A stretch of DNA of 64,000 nt from Streptomyces sp. HUAS MG91 (GTDB lineage Bacteria > Actinomycetota > Actinomycetes > Streptomycetales > Streptomycetaceae). Location of the stretch: positions 3,720,001 to 3,784,000 of the forward strand of contig NZ_CP159534.1 in NCBI RefSeq assembly GCF_040529335.1. Direction: 5' to 3'. The notes beneath the pieces were generated by a model, which did no database searches, was not told the DNA's origin, and worked only from the letters and a program-made list of their open reading frames with translations. Shown here one piece after another: positions 25,304 through 34,645 of the stretch (the stretch's first letter is position 1; the number at the start of each line of letters is the position of its first letter). Both the position numbers and the translations under genes were made by a program.

Positions 25304-25320
25304 TCTGACGCTCCGTCAGA
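25304..25320. promoter_or_regulatory. Palindromic operator, site 1 of a shared set
   Basis: TCTGACGCTCCGTCAGA: two perfect 7-bp arms around 3 bp, 27 nt before the SDR start and 36 nt before the divergent gene. The same palindrome is found at 43785, 43845, 45608, 45648 and 47104, always in a promoter gap of catabolic genes. Confidence 0.7.
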
Positions 25321-25347
25321 AAGATGGCCAGAGCCAGGAGGCGACCG

Positions 25348-26139
25348 ATGGGGAATGAGCTGCTCGCCGGGAAGACCGTGATCGTCTCCGGGGTCGGCGC
25401 CGGGCTCGGCCACCAGGTGGCCGCGGCCGTGGTGCGCGACGGGGGCAACGCGGTGCTCGGAGCGCGCACGGAGGCCAATCTGGCCAAGGCCGCGGCCGAG
25501 CTGGACCCGGACGGCGCCCGGACCGCGTACCGGGCCACGGACATCACCGACGAGGAGCAGTGCGCGGCCCTCGCGGCCCTGGCGCGCGAGCGGTTCGGCG
25601 GGGTGGACGCCGTGGTCCATGTCGCGGCCTGGGACAGCTACTTCGGCGGCCTGGAGGACGCCGACTTCGAGACCTGGCGCCAGGTGATCGACGTGAACCT
25701 GCTCGGCACGCTGCGGATGACCCGGGCCTGCCTGCCCGCCCTCAAGGAGCGCGGCGGCTCGGTCGTCATCATCGGGACGCAGTCGGCGGTGGCCGCGCCG
25801 AACGAGGTGTGGCAGGCGGCGTACGCGGCGTCGAAGGGCGCGCTGACGAGCGCGATGTACTCCCTGGCGCGGGAGCTGGGGCCGCACCGGATCCGGGTGA
25901 ACACGGTGCTGCCGGGCTGGATGTGGGGCCCGCCGGTGCAGGCCTTCGTCCAGTTCACGGCGCAGACCGAGAAGGTGCCGGAGGAGGAGGTCCTGGGGCG
26001 GCTCACCGAACGGATGGCGCTGCCCGAACTCGCCACGGACGGCGATGTGGCGGACGCGGCGGTCTTCTTCGCCTCCGACCGGGCCCGCGCGATCACCGGC
26101 CAGCAACTCCTGGTGAACGCGGGCGAACTCATGCACTGA
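25348..26139 (+). CDS. SDR-family oxidoreductase
   Basis: A 263-residue classical short-chain dehydrogenase. The cofactor loop is VSGVGAGLGHQ, the Asp for adenine binding is in RATDITDEE, and AYAASKGAL holds the catalytic Tyr-x-x-x-Lys with the Ser in IIGTQSAVA. The C-terminus ends ITGQQLLVNAGELMH, close to the usual ITGQxxxVDGG. GGAGG 7 nt before the ATG at 25348 fixes the start. It probably oxidises a hydroxyl group in the pathway marked by the shared palindrome. Confidence 0.88.
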   Translation: MGNELLAGKTVIVSGVGAGLGHQVAAAVVRDGGNAVLGARTEANLAKAAAELDPDGARTAYRATDITDEEQCAALAALARERFGGVDAVVHVAAWDSYFGGLEDADFETWRQVIDVNLLGTLRMTRACLPALKERGGSVVIIGTQSAVAAPNEVWQAAYAASKGALTSAMYSLARELGPHRIRVNTVLPGWMWGPPVQAFVQFTAQTEKVPEEEVLGRLTERMALPELATDGDVADAAVFFASDRARAITGQQLLVNAGELMH

Positions 26140-26166
26140 CCACGCTGGGCCGAGACTCCTTTCACG

Positions 26167-26200
26167 CGACCGCACGGGACCCGCATCCCGTGCGGTCGTT
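26167..26200. terminator. Terminator after the SDR gene
   Basis: CGACCGCACGGGA pairs with TCCCGTGCGGTCG around a CCCGCA loop and is followed by TT. It begins 28 nt after the SDR stop. Confidence 0.8.
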
Positions 26201-26474
26201 CGCGTCTGTGCGCTGCTTGTGGCTACTGACGAAGTGCCCGCTCATGGTGTGGCCCCGGTCACGTTCACGACAACTCCCCGCCTGGTCACGAAAATGCAAA
26301 ATCGTTCGGCTTGCTGATCTCGGTTCACATCCATGACCGTGAGAGCTCTTGACCGGCTCCCCGAACAAGGGGTTCAATCCCCGAAGTCCCCACTCCCGCA
26401 CGGGGGCGCCCGCTGAAACGGACGTACTGACGAAGAGCCGCAACGTTCACAAGGCGGACCCCTGGAGGGGGCAC
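26201..26474. other. Intergenic leader before the symporter, no gene seen
   Basis: 274 nt with mixed GC content. A T-arm-like hairpin (GGGGTTCAATCCCC, 26369-26382) is the only structure noticed and does not extend into a tRNA. It presumably holds the symporter promoter. Confidence 0.5.
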
Positions 26475-28037
26475 ATGAACAGTCTCGACTGGGTCGTGCT
26501 CATCGGCTATTTCGGCATCATGGTCGCGATCGGCGTCTGGTCCCACAAACGCGTGGACAACGTCTCCGACTTCTTCACCGCGGGCGGCAAGATGCCGTGG
26601 TGGCTGTCGGGCATCTCGCACCACATGTCCGGCTACAGCGCGGTGATGTTCACCGGGTACGCCGGCATCGCGTACACGTACGGCGTGACGTCCTTCGTCA
26701 CCTGGTCCTTCCCGATCGCGATCGGGATCGCCATCGGCGCCAATCTGTTCGCGCCGCGCATCAACCGGCTGCGCTCGCGGCTCCACGTGGCCTCGCCGCT
26801 GGAGTACCTGAAGAACCGCTACAACCTGCCGACCCAGCAGGCGCTCGCCTGGTCCGGCATGCTGCTGAAGATCGTGGACGTGGCGGCGAAGTGGGCGGCC
26901 ATCGCCACCCTGCTCTCGGTGTTCACCGGCATCTCCCTCAACCAGGGCATCCTGATCACCGGCGCCATCACCGCCGTCTACTGCACCATCGGCGGTCTGT
27001 GGGCCGACGCGCTCACCGAGCTGGGCCAGTTCATCATCCAACTGCTCGCCGGCGTCTCGATGTTCGTCGCGGTCGTCATCAAGCTCGACGACAAGAACAT
27101 CGGCTTCCTCGACGCCTGGAACCGGCCCGAGCTCCAGGGCCACGGCAAGCCGCTGGTCGGCCAGTACGGCGCGGTGTTCCTGCTCGCGTTCCTGTTCATC
27201 AAGCTCTTCGAGTACAACGGCGGCATGCTCAACCAGGCCCAGCGCTACATGGCCACCGGCTCACCCCGCGAGGCCACGCGCTCGGCCCGGCTGTCGGCGG
27301 TCCTGTGGCTGGTGTGGCCGGCGGTCCTGTTCTTCCCGATGTGGATGTCGCCGCTGCTCGTCCACGCGCAGAAGCCGGACGGCTCCGACTCCTACGGCCT
27401 GATGACCGAACAGCTGCTGCCGCACGGTCTGCTGGGCCTGGTCATCGTCGGCTTCTTCTCGCACACCATGGCCATGTGCTCCTCGGACGCCAACGCCATC
27501 GCCGCCGTCTTCACCCGGGACGTCGCTCCGGTGCTCTCCGCCAAGGCGCGGTCCTGGAACGAGCGGCGGGGCCTGATCGCCGCCCGGGTGACGACCGTCG
27601 TCTTCCTCGGCCTGTCCATGGCGGTGGCCACGCAGGTCAACTCGCCGACCTTCAAGGACATCATCACCGTCGTCATCAAGTGGGTCGCCGGGCTGATGGG
27701 GCCGATCGCGATCCCGATGATGCTGGGGCTGCTGCGGCCGTTCCGCAAGTCCGGGCCGACCGCCGCGCTGACCAGCTGGGCGATGGGGCTGCTGGCCTTC
27801 TGGCTGGTCAACTACCCGATCAGCTGGAACGTGGACGGGGGCGTCCCGCTCCAGTACCAGGTCTCGATCCCGCTGGCGGTGTCTCTCGTCCTGTACATCG
27901 GCATCGGCTTCGTCAAGCCCGAGGACACGCCCGAGCGCGACGACATCATCGAGCGCATCAACACGGACGACGACTCCGGCGCGGCCGCAGCCGTCCCGGC
28001 CCCGGCCACCGCCCAGGACGACGTCCAGCGGTTGTAG
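26475..28037 (+). CDS. Sodium:solute symporter (SSS family)
   Basis: A 520-residue secondary transporter with about 13 membrane helices. Its start, DWVVLIGYFGIMVAIGVW, with FFTAGGKMPWWLSGISHHMSGYSA, is the typical N-terminal core of SSS proteins. LFIKLFEYNGGMLNQAQRYMA and FFSHTMAMCSSDANAIAAVFTRDV are further family segments, the latter carrying sodium-site Ser residues. GGAGGGGG precedes the ATG at 26475. SSS members take up sugars, amino acids or carboxylates with Na+; the substrate is not predictable and there is no linked enzyme on the same strand. The C-terminal tail is Ala/Pro-rich. Confidence 0.9.
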   Translation: MNSLDWVVLIGYFGIMVAIGVWSHKRVDNVSDFFTAGGKMPWWLSGISHHMSGYSAVMFTGYAGIAYTYGVTSFVTWSFPIAIGIAIGANLFAPRINRLRSRLHVASPLEYLKNRYNLPTQQALAWSGMLLKIVDVAAKWAAIATLLSVFTGISLNQGILITGAITAVYCTIGGLWADALTELGQFIIQLLAGVSMFVAVVIKLDDKNIGFLDAWNRPELQGHGKPLVGQYGAVFLLAFLFIKLFEYNGGMLNQAQRYMATGSPREATRSARLSAVLWLVWPAVLFFPMWMSPLLVHAQKPDGSDSYGLMTEQLLPHGLLGLVIVGFFSHTMAMCSSDANAIAAVFTRDVAPVLSAKARSWNERRGLIAARVTTVVFLGLSMAVATQVNSPTFKDIITVVIKWVAGLMGPIAIPMMLGLLRPFRKSGPTAALTSWAMGLLAFWLVNYPISWNVDGGVPLQYQVSIPLAVSLVLYIGIGFVKPEDTPERDDIIERINTDDDSGAAAAVPAPATAQDDVQRL

Positions 28038-28046
28038 GCAGGGTGT

Positions 28047-28097
28047 CGCGCCCCTGGGCGAGCGCAGCTCGTTCCAGGGGCGCGGGGAACTGCGCGA
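28047..28097. repeat. Dispersed GGGGCGCGGGGAACTGCG element, copy 4
   Basis: Arms CGCGCCCCTGG (28047-28057) and CCAGGGGCGCG (28074-28084) form a hairpin, followed by GGGAACTGCGCGAGAAGCGG. It lies between the convergent symporter and DraG-like genes. Confidence 0.75.
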
Positions 28098-28126
28098 GAA
28101 GCGGCCACCGGGCCGCGCGTGACGAA

Positions 28127-29242
28127 CTACCCGGCGGCCCGGGGATACCGCGCCAGCCAGCCCTCCGACGCACCGGCCGGCCCGTGCAGCGCGGCCCCCT
28201 GCGTCATCTCCATGGCGAAATCATCGGCCAGCTCCAAGATCGTGGGCCGACCCTCAAGCTCCACCACCCACGCCGGAGGCAACGCGGTCTCCCCGTGCAA
28301 CGCCCCCAACAACCCCCCGCACAACGCCCCGACGGCAGCCGAAGGCCCGTCGTGGTGAACGGCGAGCCCGAGCCCGTGCCGGATGTCCTCCCCGACCAGC
28401 GCGCAGTACACGGCCCCGGCAAGCGCCCCGACGGCCCCGCCGTCACCGACCAGCTCCCCGACCCGCGCGGCGTTCGGCATCCCCTGCCGCACGGCCCCCA
28501 GCGCATGCTTGAGCGCGTCCACGACCGGCGGATGCCCGGGCCGGGCGGCGAGCAGGGCGAGAGCGCGCTGCACGGCGGCGTCCAGCGAGTCCCCGCGCGC
28601 GAGGGCGTGCACGATCACGGCGTAGGCGCCCGCCGACAGATACGCCTCGGGCGCCCCGTGGGTGTGGACGGCACACTCGACGGCCAGCTGGAGCACGAGC
28701 TGCGGCTCCCAGCCGACCAGCAGCCCGAACCCGGCGGACCGCGTCGCCGCCTCGGGCCCGTCCGCGTCGGGGTTCTTGGGCTTGTCCAGGGTGCCCATGA
28801 CGTCGTTGCCGAGCCCGAGCAGGCAGGCGGAGGCGGCACCGCGGCGCGCGTACAGCCACTCCTCGCGGGCCAGCCAGCCGTCCTCCTTGCGCCGCTCGTC
28901 GGGCCCCCAGTCGCGCTGGGTGGCGGCCCACCGCAGATAGGCGCGGTGCACGTCGGTGGGCGGATGCCAGGCGCCGGTGTCGCGGCGCACCTGGGCGCGG
29001 ATCAGCCCGTCGACGGTGAACAGCGCGAGCTGGGTGGCGGCGGTGACGGCGCCGGTGCGGCCGAAGGCGGGCAGCAGCTCGGCGCCGCTCGCCTTCGGGG
29101 CGTCCTCCGGGGCCTTCTCGTCGAGCGGGGCGCCCAGCGCGTCGCCGAGCGCGGAGCCGAGCAGCGCGCCGCGCACCCGGCTGCGGAAGTCCTGCTGTTC
29201 GGCGCGGCCCCAGACGGCCCCGGCGGCGGGTGGTGCGCCCAT
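28127..29242 (-). CDS. ADP-ribosylglycohydrolase family protein (DraG-like)
   Basis: A 371-residue protein of the all-helical ADP-ribosylglycohydrolase family, which removes ADP-ribose from proteins or small molecules. The opening RVRGALLGSALGDALGAP is the family signature with Asp for metal binding, and DGPSAAVGALCGGLLGALHG corresponds to the second metal-binding segment (usually D-x-D-T/S; here it reads HHDGPSA). The first metal motif (often TDDT) is replaced by TAATQLALFT, so one metal site may be altered. GGAG lies 5 nt before the ATG at 29242. The target is unknown. Confidence 0.85.
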   Translation of the reverse strand: MGAPPAAGAVWGRAEQQDFRSRVRGALLGSALGDALGAPLDEKAPEDAPKASGAELLPAFGRTGAVTAATQLALFTVDGLIRAQVRRDTGAWHPPTDVHRAYLRWAATQRDWGPDERRKEDGWLAREEWLYARRGAASACLLGLGNDVMGTLDKPKNPDADGPEAATRSAGFGLLVGWEPQLVLQLAVECAVHTHGAPEAYLSAGAYAVIVHALARGDSLDAAVQRALALLAARPGHPPVVDALKHALGAVRQGMPNAARVGELVGDGGAVGALAGAVYCALVGEDIRHGLGLAVHHDGPSAAVGALCGGLLGALHGETALPPAWVVELEGRPTILELADDFAMEMTQGAALHGPAGASEGWLARYPRAAG

Positions 29243-29474
29243 GGCTCTCCTTCGCTGCCCTGCGGCCCTCGACTCGCAGCACTGTAATCGACCAGGAACG
29301 TTCGCTTCAGTGATCCAAGCGACCTCAACTGGTATGGGAAGAGACGCCCTTGTGGTCACTTCGGCACGTATTTGCCCTGTTCGCGAAGGTACAGAAGAGT
29401 CCGCTTCCTGAGGTTCCCGCTCCGTTCACCGCCCCGTCGCGCCCCGCTCTCCGACGGGCCGAAGCATCCGCCTC

Positions 29475-30566
29475 ATGACGCACACGAAGCAGCAGATGAC
29501 GCGTGTCAGGGGCACGGTCACCGCTCTGTCGGCCGCCGCCTTCCTGGCCACTCTCGCAGCCCCCGCGGCCTCCGCGCACTCCGCACACGCCGGGCACCAC
29601 GCATCGTCCGCCCGGATCCCCTTCACGCAGGCCGTGGTGACGGCGGCGGCGACCCCGGGCACGTACGAGATCACCTGGAAGGCGCCCGGCACCCGGCACG
29701 TCACCGTCAAGGCGAACGGCCGCACCGTGGCGAGCGGCGGCTCCACCGGCAAGGTGAAGGTCACCGGTCTGCCCGCGCACGTCGACCGCCAGTGGTTCGA
29801 CCTCACCCCCGACCACGGCCGCGGTCTGCGCCTGGCCGACCGTCTCGTCAAGCTGGACGGCGCGGTGAACTTCCGCGACGCCGGCGGCTACCGCACCACC
29901 GACGGCCACTGGGTGAAGATGGGCGAGATCTACCGCTCGGACGCGCTCGACAAGCTGACCGGCGCCGACCTCGCCAAGCTGAAGCGGCTCGGCATCGACA
30001 CGGACTTCGACCTGCGGATGGCCTCCGAGCGCTCCGCCGCGCCCGACCGGGTCCCGAGCGGCACCTCGTACGTGGTCGCGGACGTCCTCGCGGGCCAGGA
30101 CACCGGCACCACGCTGCCCACGACCGAGGCCGCGGCCGTCGCCATGATGACCGAGGGCGAGAAGTTCATGGTCAGCGGCGCCTCCGCGAAGAGCGCCTAC
30201 CAGAAGGTCTTCGGCGGCATCGCCGACGGCGACAGCGTCCTCTTCCACTGCACGGCGGGCAAGGACCGCACGGGCTGGGCGAACGCCGCGCTGCTCACCG
30301 CGCTCGGCGTTCCCCGCGAGACGGTCATGGCCGACTACCTCGCCTCGAACGACTACCGCGCCGAGGCCAACGCGGCGGCCCTCGCCTCGATGCCGCCGGA
30401 GCAGGCCAAGGTCTACAAGCCGCTCCTCGACGTCCGCGCCGAGTACCTGAACTCCGGCTTCGACGAGGTGAGGAAGACCTTCGGCTCCTTCGACGCGTAC
30501 GAGCGCCAGGGCCTCGGCCTCAGCAAGAGCGAACTCCGCGACCTCAAGCGCGACCTGCTGGTCTGA
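29475..30566 (+). CDS. Secreted tyrosine/serine protein phosphatase
   Basis: A 363-residue exported phosphatase of the PF13350 type. The signal peptide ends near ASA-HSAHAG (about residue 36). A beta-rich domain of about 70 residues is followed by the phosphatase core: NFRDAGGYRTTDG, EIYRSDALDKLT, LRMASERS, and the P-loop HCTAGKDRTG with the nucleophile Cys259. This family includes PTPs active on phosphotyrosine, phosphoserine and phosphoinositides. An extracellular place is unusual for a phosphotyrosine phosphatase and suggests action on host, competitor or phosphate-ester substrates. It ends 13 nt before the convergent fbiC. Confidence 0.87.
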   Translation: MTHTKQQMTRVRGTVTALSAAAFLATLAAPAASAHSAHAGHHASSARIPFTQAVVTAAATPGTYEITWKAPGTRHVTVKANGRTVASGGSTGKVKVTGLPAHVDRQWFDLTPDHGRGLRLADRLVKLDGAVNFRDAGGYRTTDGHWVKMGEIYRSDALDKLTGADLAKLKRLGIDTDFDLRMASERSAAPDRVPSGTSYVVADVLAGQDTGTTLPTTEAAAVAMMTEGEKFMVSGASAKSAYQKVFGGIADGDSVLFHCTAGKDRTGWANAALLTALGVPRETVMADYLASNDYRAEANAAALASMPPEQAKVYKPLLDVRAEYLNSGFDEVRKTFGSFDAYERQGLGLSKSELRDLKRDLLV

Positions 30567-30579
30567 GCGGCGCCCGCCC

Positions 30580-33186
30580 TCAGTCCTCCAACACGGGCAG
30601 CAGCTCCGGCAGATGCCCGTCCGAGGCCGCCGCCGCGTGGACCCGTTCGTCCGGGACGGTGCCGTACAGGGTCGTCCGGGGCTTCGCCGGGCGGCCCGCC
30701 GCGTCGGCGACCGCGATCAGGTCCTTGACGGACTTGTACGAGCCGTAGGAGGAGCCCGCCATGCGGGAGATGGTCTCCTCCATCAGGGTGCCGCCGAGGT
30801 CGTTGGCGCCGGAGCGGAGCATCTCGGCGGCGCCCTCGGTGCCCAGCTTCACCCAGCTGGTCTGGATGTTGGGGATGTGCGGGTGGAGCAGGATGCGGGC
30901 CATGGCGGTGACGGCACGGTTGTCGCGGGTGGTCGGGCCGGGGCGGGCGATGCCCGCCAGGTAGACCGGAGCGTTGGTGTGGATGAACGGCAGCGTCACG
31001 AACTCCGTGAAGCCGCCCGTCTCCTGCTGGATGCCGGCCAGGGTCCGCAGATGCCCGAGCCAGTGGCGGGGCTGGTCCACATGCCCGTACATCATCGTGG
31101 ACGAGGAGCGGATGCCCAGTTCGTGGGCCGTCTTGATGACCTCGATCCAGGTGGCCGTGGGCAGTTTGCCCTTGGTGAGGACCCAGCGGACCTCGTCGTC
31201 GAGGATCTCGGCGGCCGTGCCGGGGATCGAGTCGAGGCCCGCCTCCTTGGCGGCGGTCAGCCACTCGCGGATGGACATGCCGGTGCGGGTCGCGCCGTTC
31301 ACGACCTCCATCGGTGAGAAGGCGTGGACGTGCATGCCGGGCACGCGTTCCTTCACGGCCTTCGCGATGTCGAAGTAGGCCGTGCCGGGCAGGTCCGGGT
31401 GGATGCCGCCCTGCATGCAGACCTCGACCGCGCCGACCTCCCACGCCTGCTGGGCCCGGTCCGCGACCTGGTCGAGCGACAGGGTGTACGCGTCGGCGTC
31501 CGTGCGGCGCTGGGCGAAGGCGCAGAAGCGGCAGCCGGTGTAGCAGACGTTCGTGAAGTTGATGTTCCGCGTGACGATGTACGTGACGTCGTCGCCGTTC
31601 ACCGTTCTGCGGATGTCGTCGGCGACCTTGCAGAGGGCGTCGAGGGCCGGGCCGTCCGCGTGCAGCAGGGCGAGGGCCTGGTCGTCGGTGAGCTTCGTCG
31701 GGTCGTCGGCCGCGACCGCCAGCGCCTCCCGTACGTCGCCGTCGATGCGGGACGGGACCATGCCGGGCGCCGCCTGCTCGCGCAGCGCCTCCCAGTCGCC
31801 GTACACCTCGTCGAAGTCGTCGCGGCGGTCGGACGTGCGGCCGTCGGTGTCGATGGTGCGGTGCAGGTCGGTGCGGCCCGAGGAGGCGACGTAGCCCTCG
31901 TCGGGCTCCTGCCACGGGCGGCCCACGACCGGCGCGTCCGCGATCGCGAGGCCGGTGTCCGGGTCGGCCAGCGCGCGCACGTGCGGGAGCAGGCGCGGGT
32001 CGAGCCACGGCTCGCCGCGCGTCACGAACTCCGGGTACACGCACAGCCGTTCGCGCAGCTCGAAACCGGCCTGCGCCGACTGCCCGGCCAGCTCCTCCAG
32101 CTTCGGCCACGGCTTCTCGGGGTTGACGTGGTCGATGGTCACCGGGGAGACGCCGCCCCAGTCGTCGATGCCCGCGCCGATGAGCCGCGTGTACTCGCCG
32201 TCGACCAGGTTCGGCGGGGCCTGGAGATTGCCGGACGGGCCCATGATGTGCCGGGCGACGGCGACCGTGGCGACGAGGTCGTCGAGGTCGGCGTCGGGCA
32301 TGCCGCGCATCGCCGTGTCCGGCTTCGCGCGGAAGTTCTGGATGATCAGTTCCTGGATGCCGTGGTACGAGCGTGCGGTGCGGCGCAGCGCGAACAGCGA
32401 CTCGGCGCGCTCCTCGTAGGTCTCGCCGATGCCGATCAGCAGCCCGCTGGTGAAGGGGACCGAGGAGCGGCCGGCGTCCTCCAGGACCCGCAGCCGCACG
32501 GCCGGTTCCTTGTCCGGGGAGCCGTGGTGCGGCATGCCGGGCTCGGACCACAGGCGTTCGGCGGTCGTCTCCAGCATCATGCCCATGCTCGGCGCGACGG
32601 GCTTGAGGCGCTGGAAGTCGGTCCAGGAGAGCACCCCGGGGTTGAGGTGCGGGAGCAGGCCCGTCTCCTCCAGGATGCGGATGGATATGGCGCGCACGTA
32701 GGCGATGGTGTCGTCGTAGCCGTGCGCGTCGAGCCACTCGCGGGCCTCGGGCCAGCGGTCCTCGGGCTTGTCGCCGAGGGTGATGAGGGCTTCCTTGCAG
32801 CCGAGTTCGGCGCCCTTGCGCGCGACGTCCAGGACCTCGTCCGGCGACATGAACATCCCGTGCCCGGCGCGCCGCAGCTTGCCGGGGACGGTCACGAACG
32901 TGCAGTAGTGGCACTTGTCGCGGCACAGCCGGGTGAGCGGGATGAAGACGCTCTTGGAGTACGTGATGACGCCGGGCCGGCCCGCGGCCTCCAGGCCCGC
33001 GTCGCGCACCCGGGCGGCCGACGCCGTGAGGTCGTCCAGGTCGGCGCCGCGCGCCTGGAGCAGCACGGCGGCCTCCGTGACATCGAGCGCGACGCCGTCC
33101 CTGGCCCGTTTCAGGGCGCGGCGCATCGCGTTGGCCGTGGGCCGGTCGGTCTGCTGCGTCTGGGGTACGGCGTCCTGATCACTCAT
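30580..33186 (-). CDS. fbiC: FO synthase, bifunctional radical-SAM enzyme
   Basis: An 868-residue fusion of CofG and CofH that makes 7,8-didemethyl-8-hydroxy-5-deazariboflavin, the chromophore of coenzyme F420, from tyrosine and 5-amino-6-ribitylamino-uracil. Each half has its own 4Fe-4S cluster motif: CRDKCHYC (Cys88, 92, 95) and CYTGCRFC (about 546-553). The N-terminal half also shows [10 protein letters not shown] and the C-terminal half [14 protein letters not shown]. The ATG at 33186 gives a normal length for the fused actinobacterial enzyme. It lies 68 nt downstream of a luciferase-like oxidoreductase on the same strand, a likely user of F420. Confidence 0.96.
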   Translation of the reverse strand: MSDQDAVPQTQQTDRPTANAMRRALKRARDGVALDVTEAAVLLQARGADLDDLTASAARVRDAGLEAAGRPGVITYSKSVFIPLTRLCRDKCHYCTFVTVPGKLRRAGHGMFMSPDEVLDVARKGAELGCKEALITLGDKPEDRWPEAREWLDAHGYDDTIAYVRAISIRILEETGLLPHLNPGVLSWTDFQRLKPVAPSMGMMLETTAERLWSEPGMPHHGSPDKEPAVRLRVLEDAGRSSVPFTSGLLIGIGETYEERAESLFALRRTARSYHGIQELIIQNFRAKPDTAMRGMPDADLDDLVATVAVARHIMGPSGNLQAPPNLVDGEYTRLIGAGIDDWGGVSPVTIDHVNPEKPWPKLEELAGQSAQAGFELRERLCVYPEFVTRGEPWLDPRLLPHVRALADPDTGLAIADAPVVGRPWQEPDEGYVASSGRTDLHRTIDTDGRTSDRRDDFDEVYGDWEALREQAAPGMVPSRIDGDVREALAVAADDPTKLTDDQALALLHADGPALDALCKVADDIRRTVNGDDVTYIVTRNINFTNVCYTGCRFCAFAQRRTDADAYTLSLDQVADRAQQAWEVGAVEVCMQGGIHPDLPGTAYFDIAKAVKERVPGMHVHAFSPMEVVNGATRTGMSIREWLTAAKEAGLDSIPGTAAEILDDEVRWVLTKGKLPTATWIEVIKTAHELGIRSSSTMMYGHVDQPRHWLGHLRTLAGIQQETGGFTEFVTLPFIHTNAPVYLAGIARPGPTTRDNRAVTAMARILLHPHIPNIQTSWVKLGTEGAAEMLRSGANDLGGTLMEETISRMAGSSYGSYKSVKDLIAVADAAGRPAKPRTTLYGTVPDERVHAAAASDGHLPELLPVLED

Positions 33187-33254
33187 GAATTGAGCATACG
33201 AGCGGTGCCCCGCGGCCCACGAGAGCGCACCCCGGGGGCGTTCCGCGCGGCCCC

Positions 33255-34091
33255 TCACACGTACTGGGCATAGTCGTCCAGCGTCTTCAGCACGGTCGCG
33301 GTGTCCCCCGGCGGCAGTTGCAGGACGACCTCCTCGATGTCCTGCTCGGCGTAGTGCGCGAGTTTGCCCGGGGTCGGCAGCACCGCGTACGGCACGATCG
33401 TCAGCGCGTCGGGGTCCCGGCCCGCCTCCTGCCAGCGCTCCTTCAGCTCGGGCAGGGTCCGGCTCAGCCCGGCGCCGCCGATGGGCATCCAGCCGTCGGC
33501 GTAGGCGCAGATGTGCGTGAAGAGCTTCGGGCCGGCGGCGCCGCCGACGAGGGTGCGGGGCGCGCCGCCGCGCACCGGTTTGGGGAAGGCGTGGCTGGCG
33601 CGGACGCCCGGGCCGGACTCGCCCTCGTACGCCGTGGGTCCGTCGGCCCACAGCGCCCGCATCACGCCCATCCGTTCGAGGACGAGGTCGCGGCGGGCGC
33701 GCCAGTCGGTGACGCCGTGGTCGGCGGCCTCCTCGCGGTTCCAGCCGAAGCCGACGCCGAGCGTGAAGCGGCCGCCGGAGAGGTGGTCGAGGGTGGCGAT
33801 CTGCTTGGCCAGGGCGATCGGGTCGTGCTCCATGGGCAGGGTGACGCCGGTGCCGAGCGTGAGGCGGTCGGTGACGGCGGCGGCCTGGGCGAGGGCGACG
33901 AACGGGTCGAGGGTGCGGGTGTACTCGCGGGGCAGGTCACCGCCGTTGGGGTACGGGGTGGTGCGCTCCACGGGGATGTGGGTGTGCTCGGGGAGGTAGA
34001 GCCCGGCGAAGCCGCGCTGCTGGAGTTCGCGGGCGAGGCGCACCGGCGTGATGGTCTCGTCGGTCAGGAAGATCGTGGTCGAGATCCGCAT
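33255..34091 (-). CDS. LLM-class F420-dependent oxidoreductase
   Basis: A 278-residue luciferase-like (TIM-barrel) oxidoreductase. [18 protein letters not shown] is the segment common in the F420-dependent subgroup, then [51 protein letters not shown] and [16 protein letters not shown]. It precedes fbiC by 68 nt on the same strand, which supports F420 as cofactor. The substrate is unknown. Start ATG at 34091. Confidence 0.87.
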   Translation of the reverse strand: MRISTTIFLTDETITPVRLARELQQRGFAGLYLPEHTHIPVERTTPYPNGGDLPREYTRTLDPFVALAQAAAVTDRLTLGTGVTLPMEHDPIALAKQIATLDHLSGGRFTLGVGFGWNREEAADHGVTDWRARRDLVLERMGVMRALWADGPTAYEGESGPGVRASHAFPKPVRGGAPRTLVGGAAGPKLFTHICAYADGWMPIGGAGLSRTLPELKERWQEAGRDPDALTIVPYAVLPTPGKLAHYAEQDIEEVVLQLPPGDTATVLKTLDDYAQYV

Positions 34092-34234
34092 GCGGCTTTC
34101 CTACCGGCGGGGGTTCCAGGAGTCCATGGGCAGGGCTACGCTCCCCTGATCGCATTCCGCGACAGCTCTTTACCGGCCTTTTGCGAAAGGCGGTACGGAG
34201 TTCTCATCGCGTCATTCTTCACGGGGGTATTCCG

Positions 34235-34558
34235 ATGTCTGTGCGTTCACGTCCCGCGGCGGTGCTGGTGCTGCTGGGAGCGCTGCTGTTCGGGGCCGTA
34301 CCGGCGACGGCGGCCCCGCGCACCGGAGCCGTGACGGTGTCGGCGGCCGCCGCTGCGGCGGGGCACGAGCCCGCGTCGGCGTCGGCGCCGCGCAAGGTCA
34401 CGGTGGCCAAGTCGGTGACGCGGATCGGCAAATCCAAGCGGCGGCACAAATCGCGGCACGGCGGGTCGATCGGCAAAGTCGGCCTGATCCTGATCATTCT
34501 GCTGGTGCTCGTGGTGCTGGTCGTCGTGGGCCTGTTCCGCAAACGCTCCCGGTCGTAA
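34235..34558 (+). CDS. Small exported protein with C-terminal membrane anchor
   Basis: 107 residues with no named family. A signal peptide (AAVLVLLGALLFGAVPATA) is followed by an Ala/Ser stretch, a very basic patch (RIGKSKRRHKSRHGG) and a C-terminal hydrophobic helix (VGLILIILLVLVVLVVVGLF) ending in Arg/Lys/Arg. It looks like a type I anchored peptide with a positively charged surface patch. GGGGG lies before the ATG at 34235. It could bind wall teichoic acids or lipids; that is a guess. Confidence 0.6.
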   Translation: MSVRSRPAAVLVLLGALLFGAVPATAAPRTGAVTVSAAAAAAGHEPASASAPRKVTVAKSVTRIGKSKRRHKSRHGGSIGKVGLILIILLVLVVLVVVGLFRKRSRS

Positions 34559-34645
34559 TCCGCCGCTCCCCTTCCATTGGAGAGCGGTTAACGGCTCAAT
34601 ACCAGAGTTGCCCGGGCCACATCCGACACTCTGGGGAGCCGCCAC

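Noticed and set aside
26369..26382. GGGGTTCAATCCCC, resembling a tRNA T arm
   Set aside because: No acceptor, D or anticodon arms can be folded around it; probably a chance hairpin.
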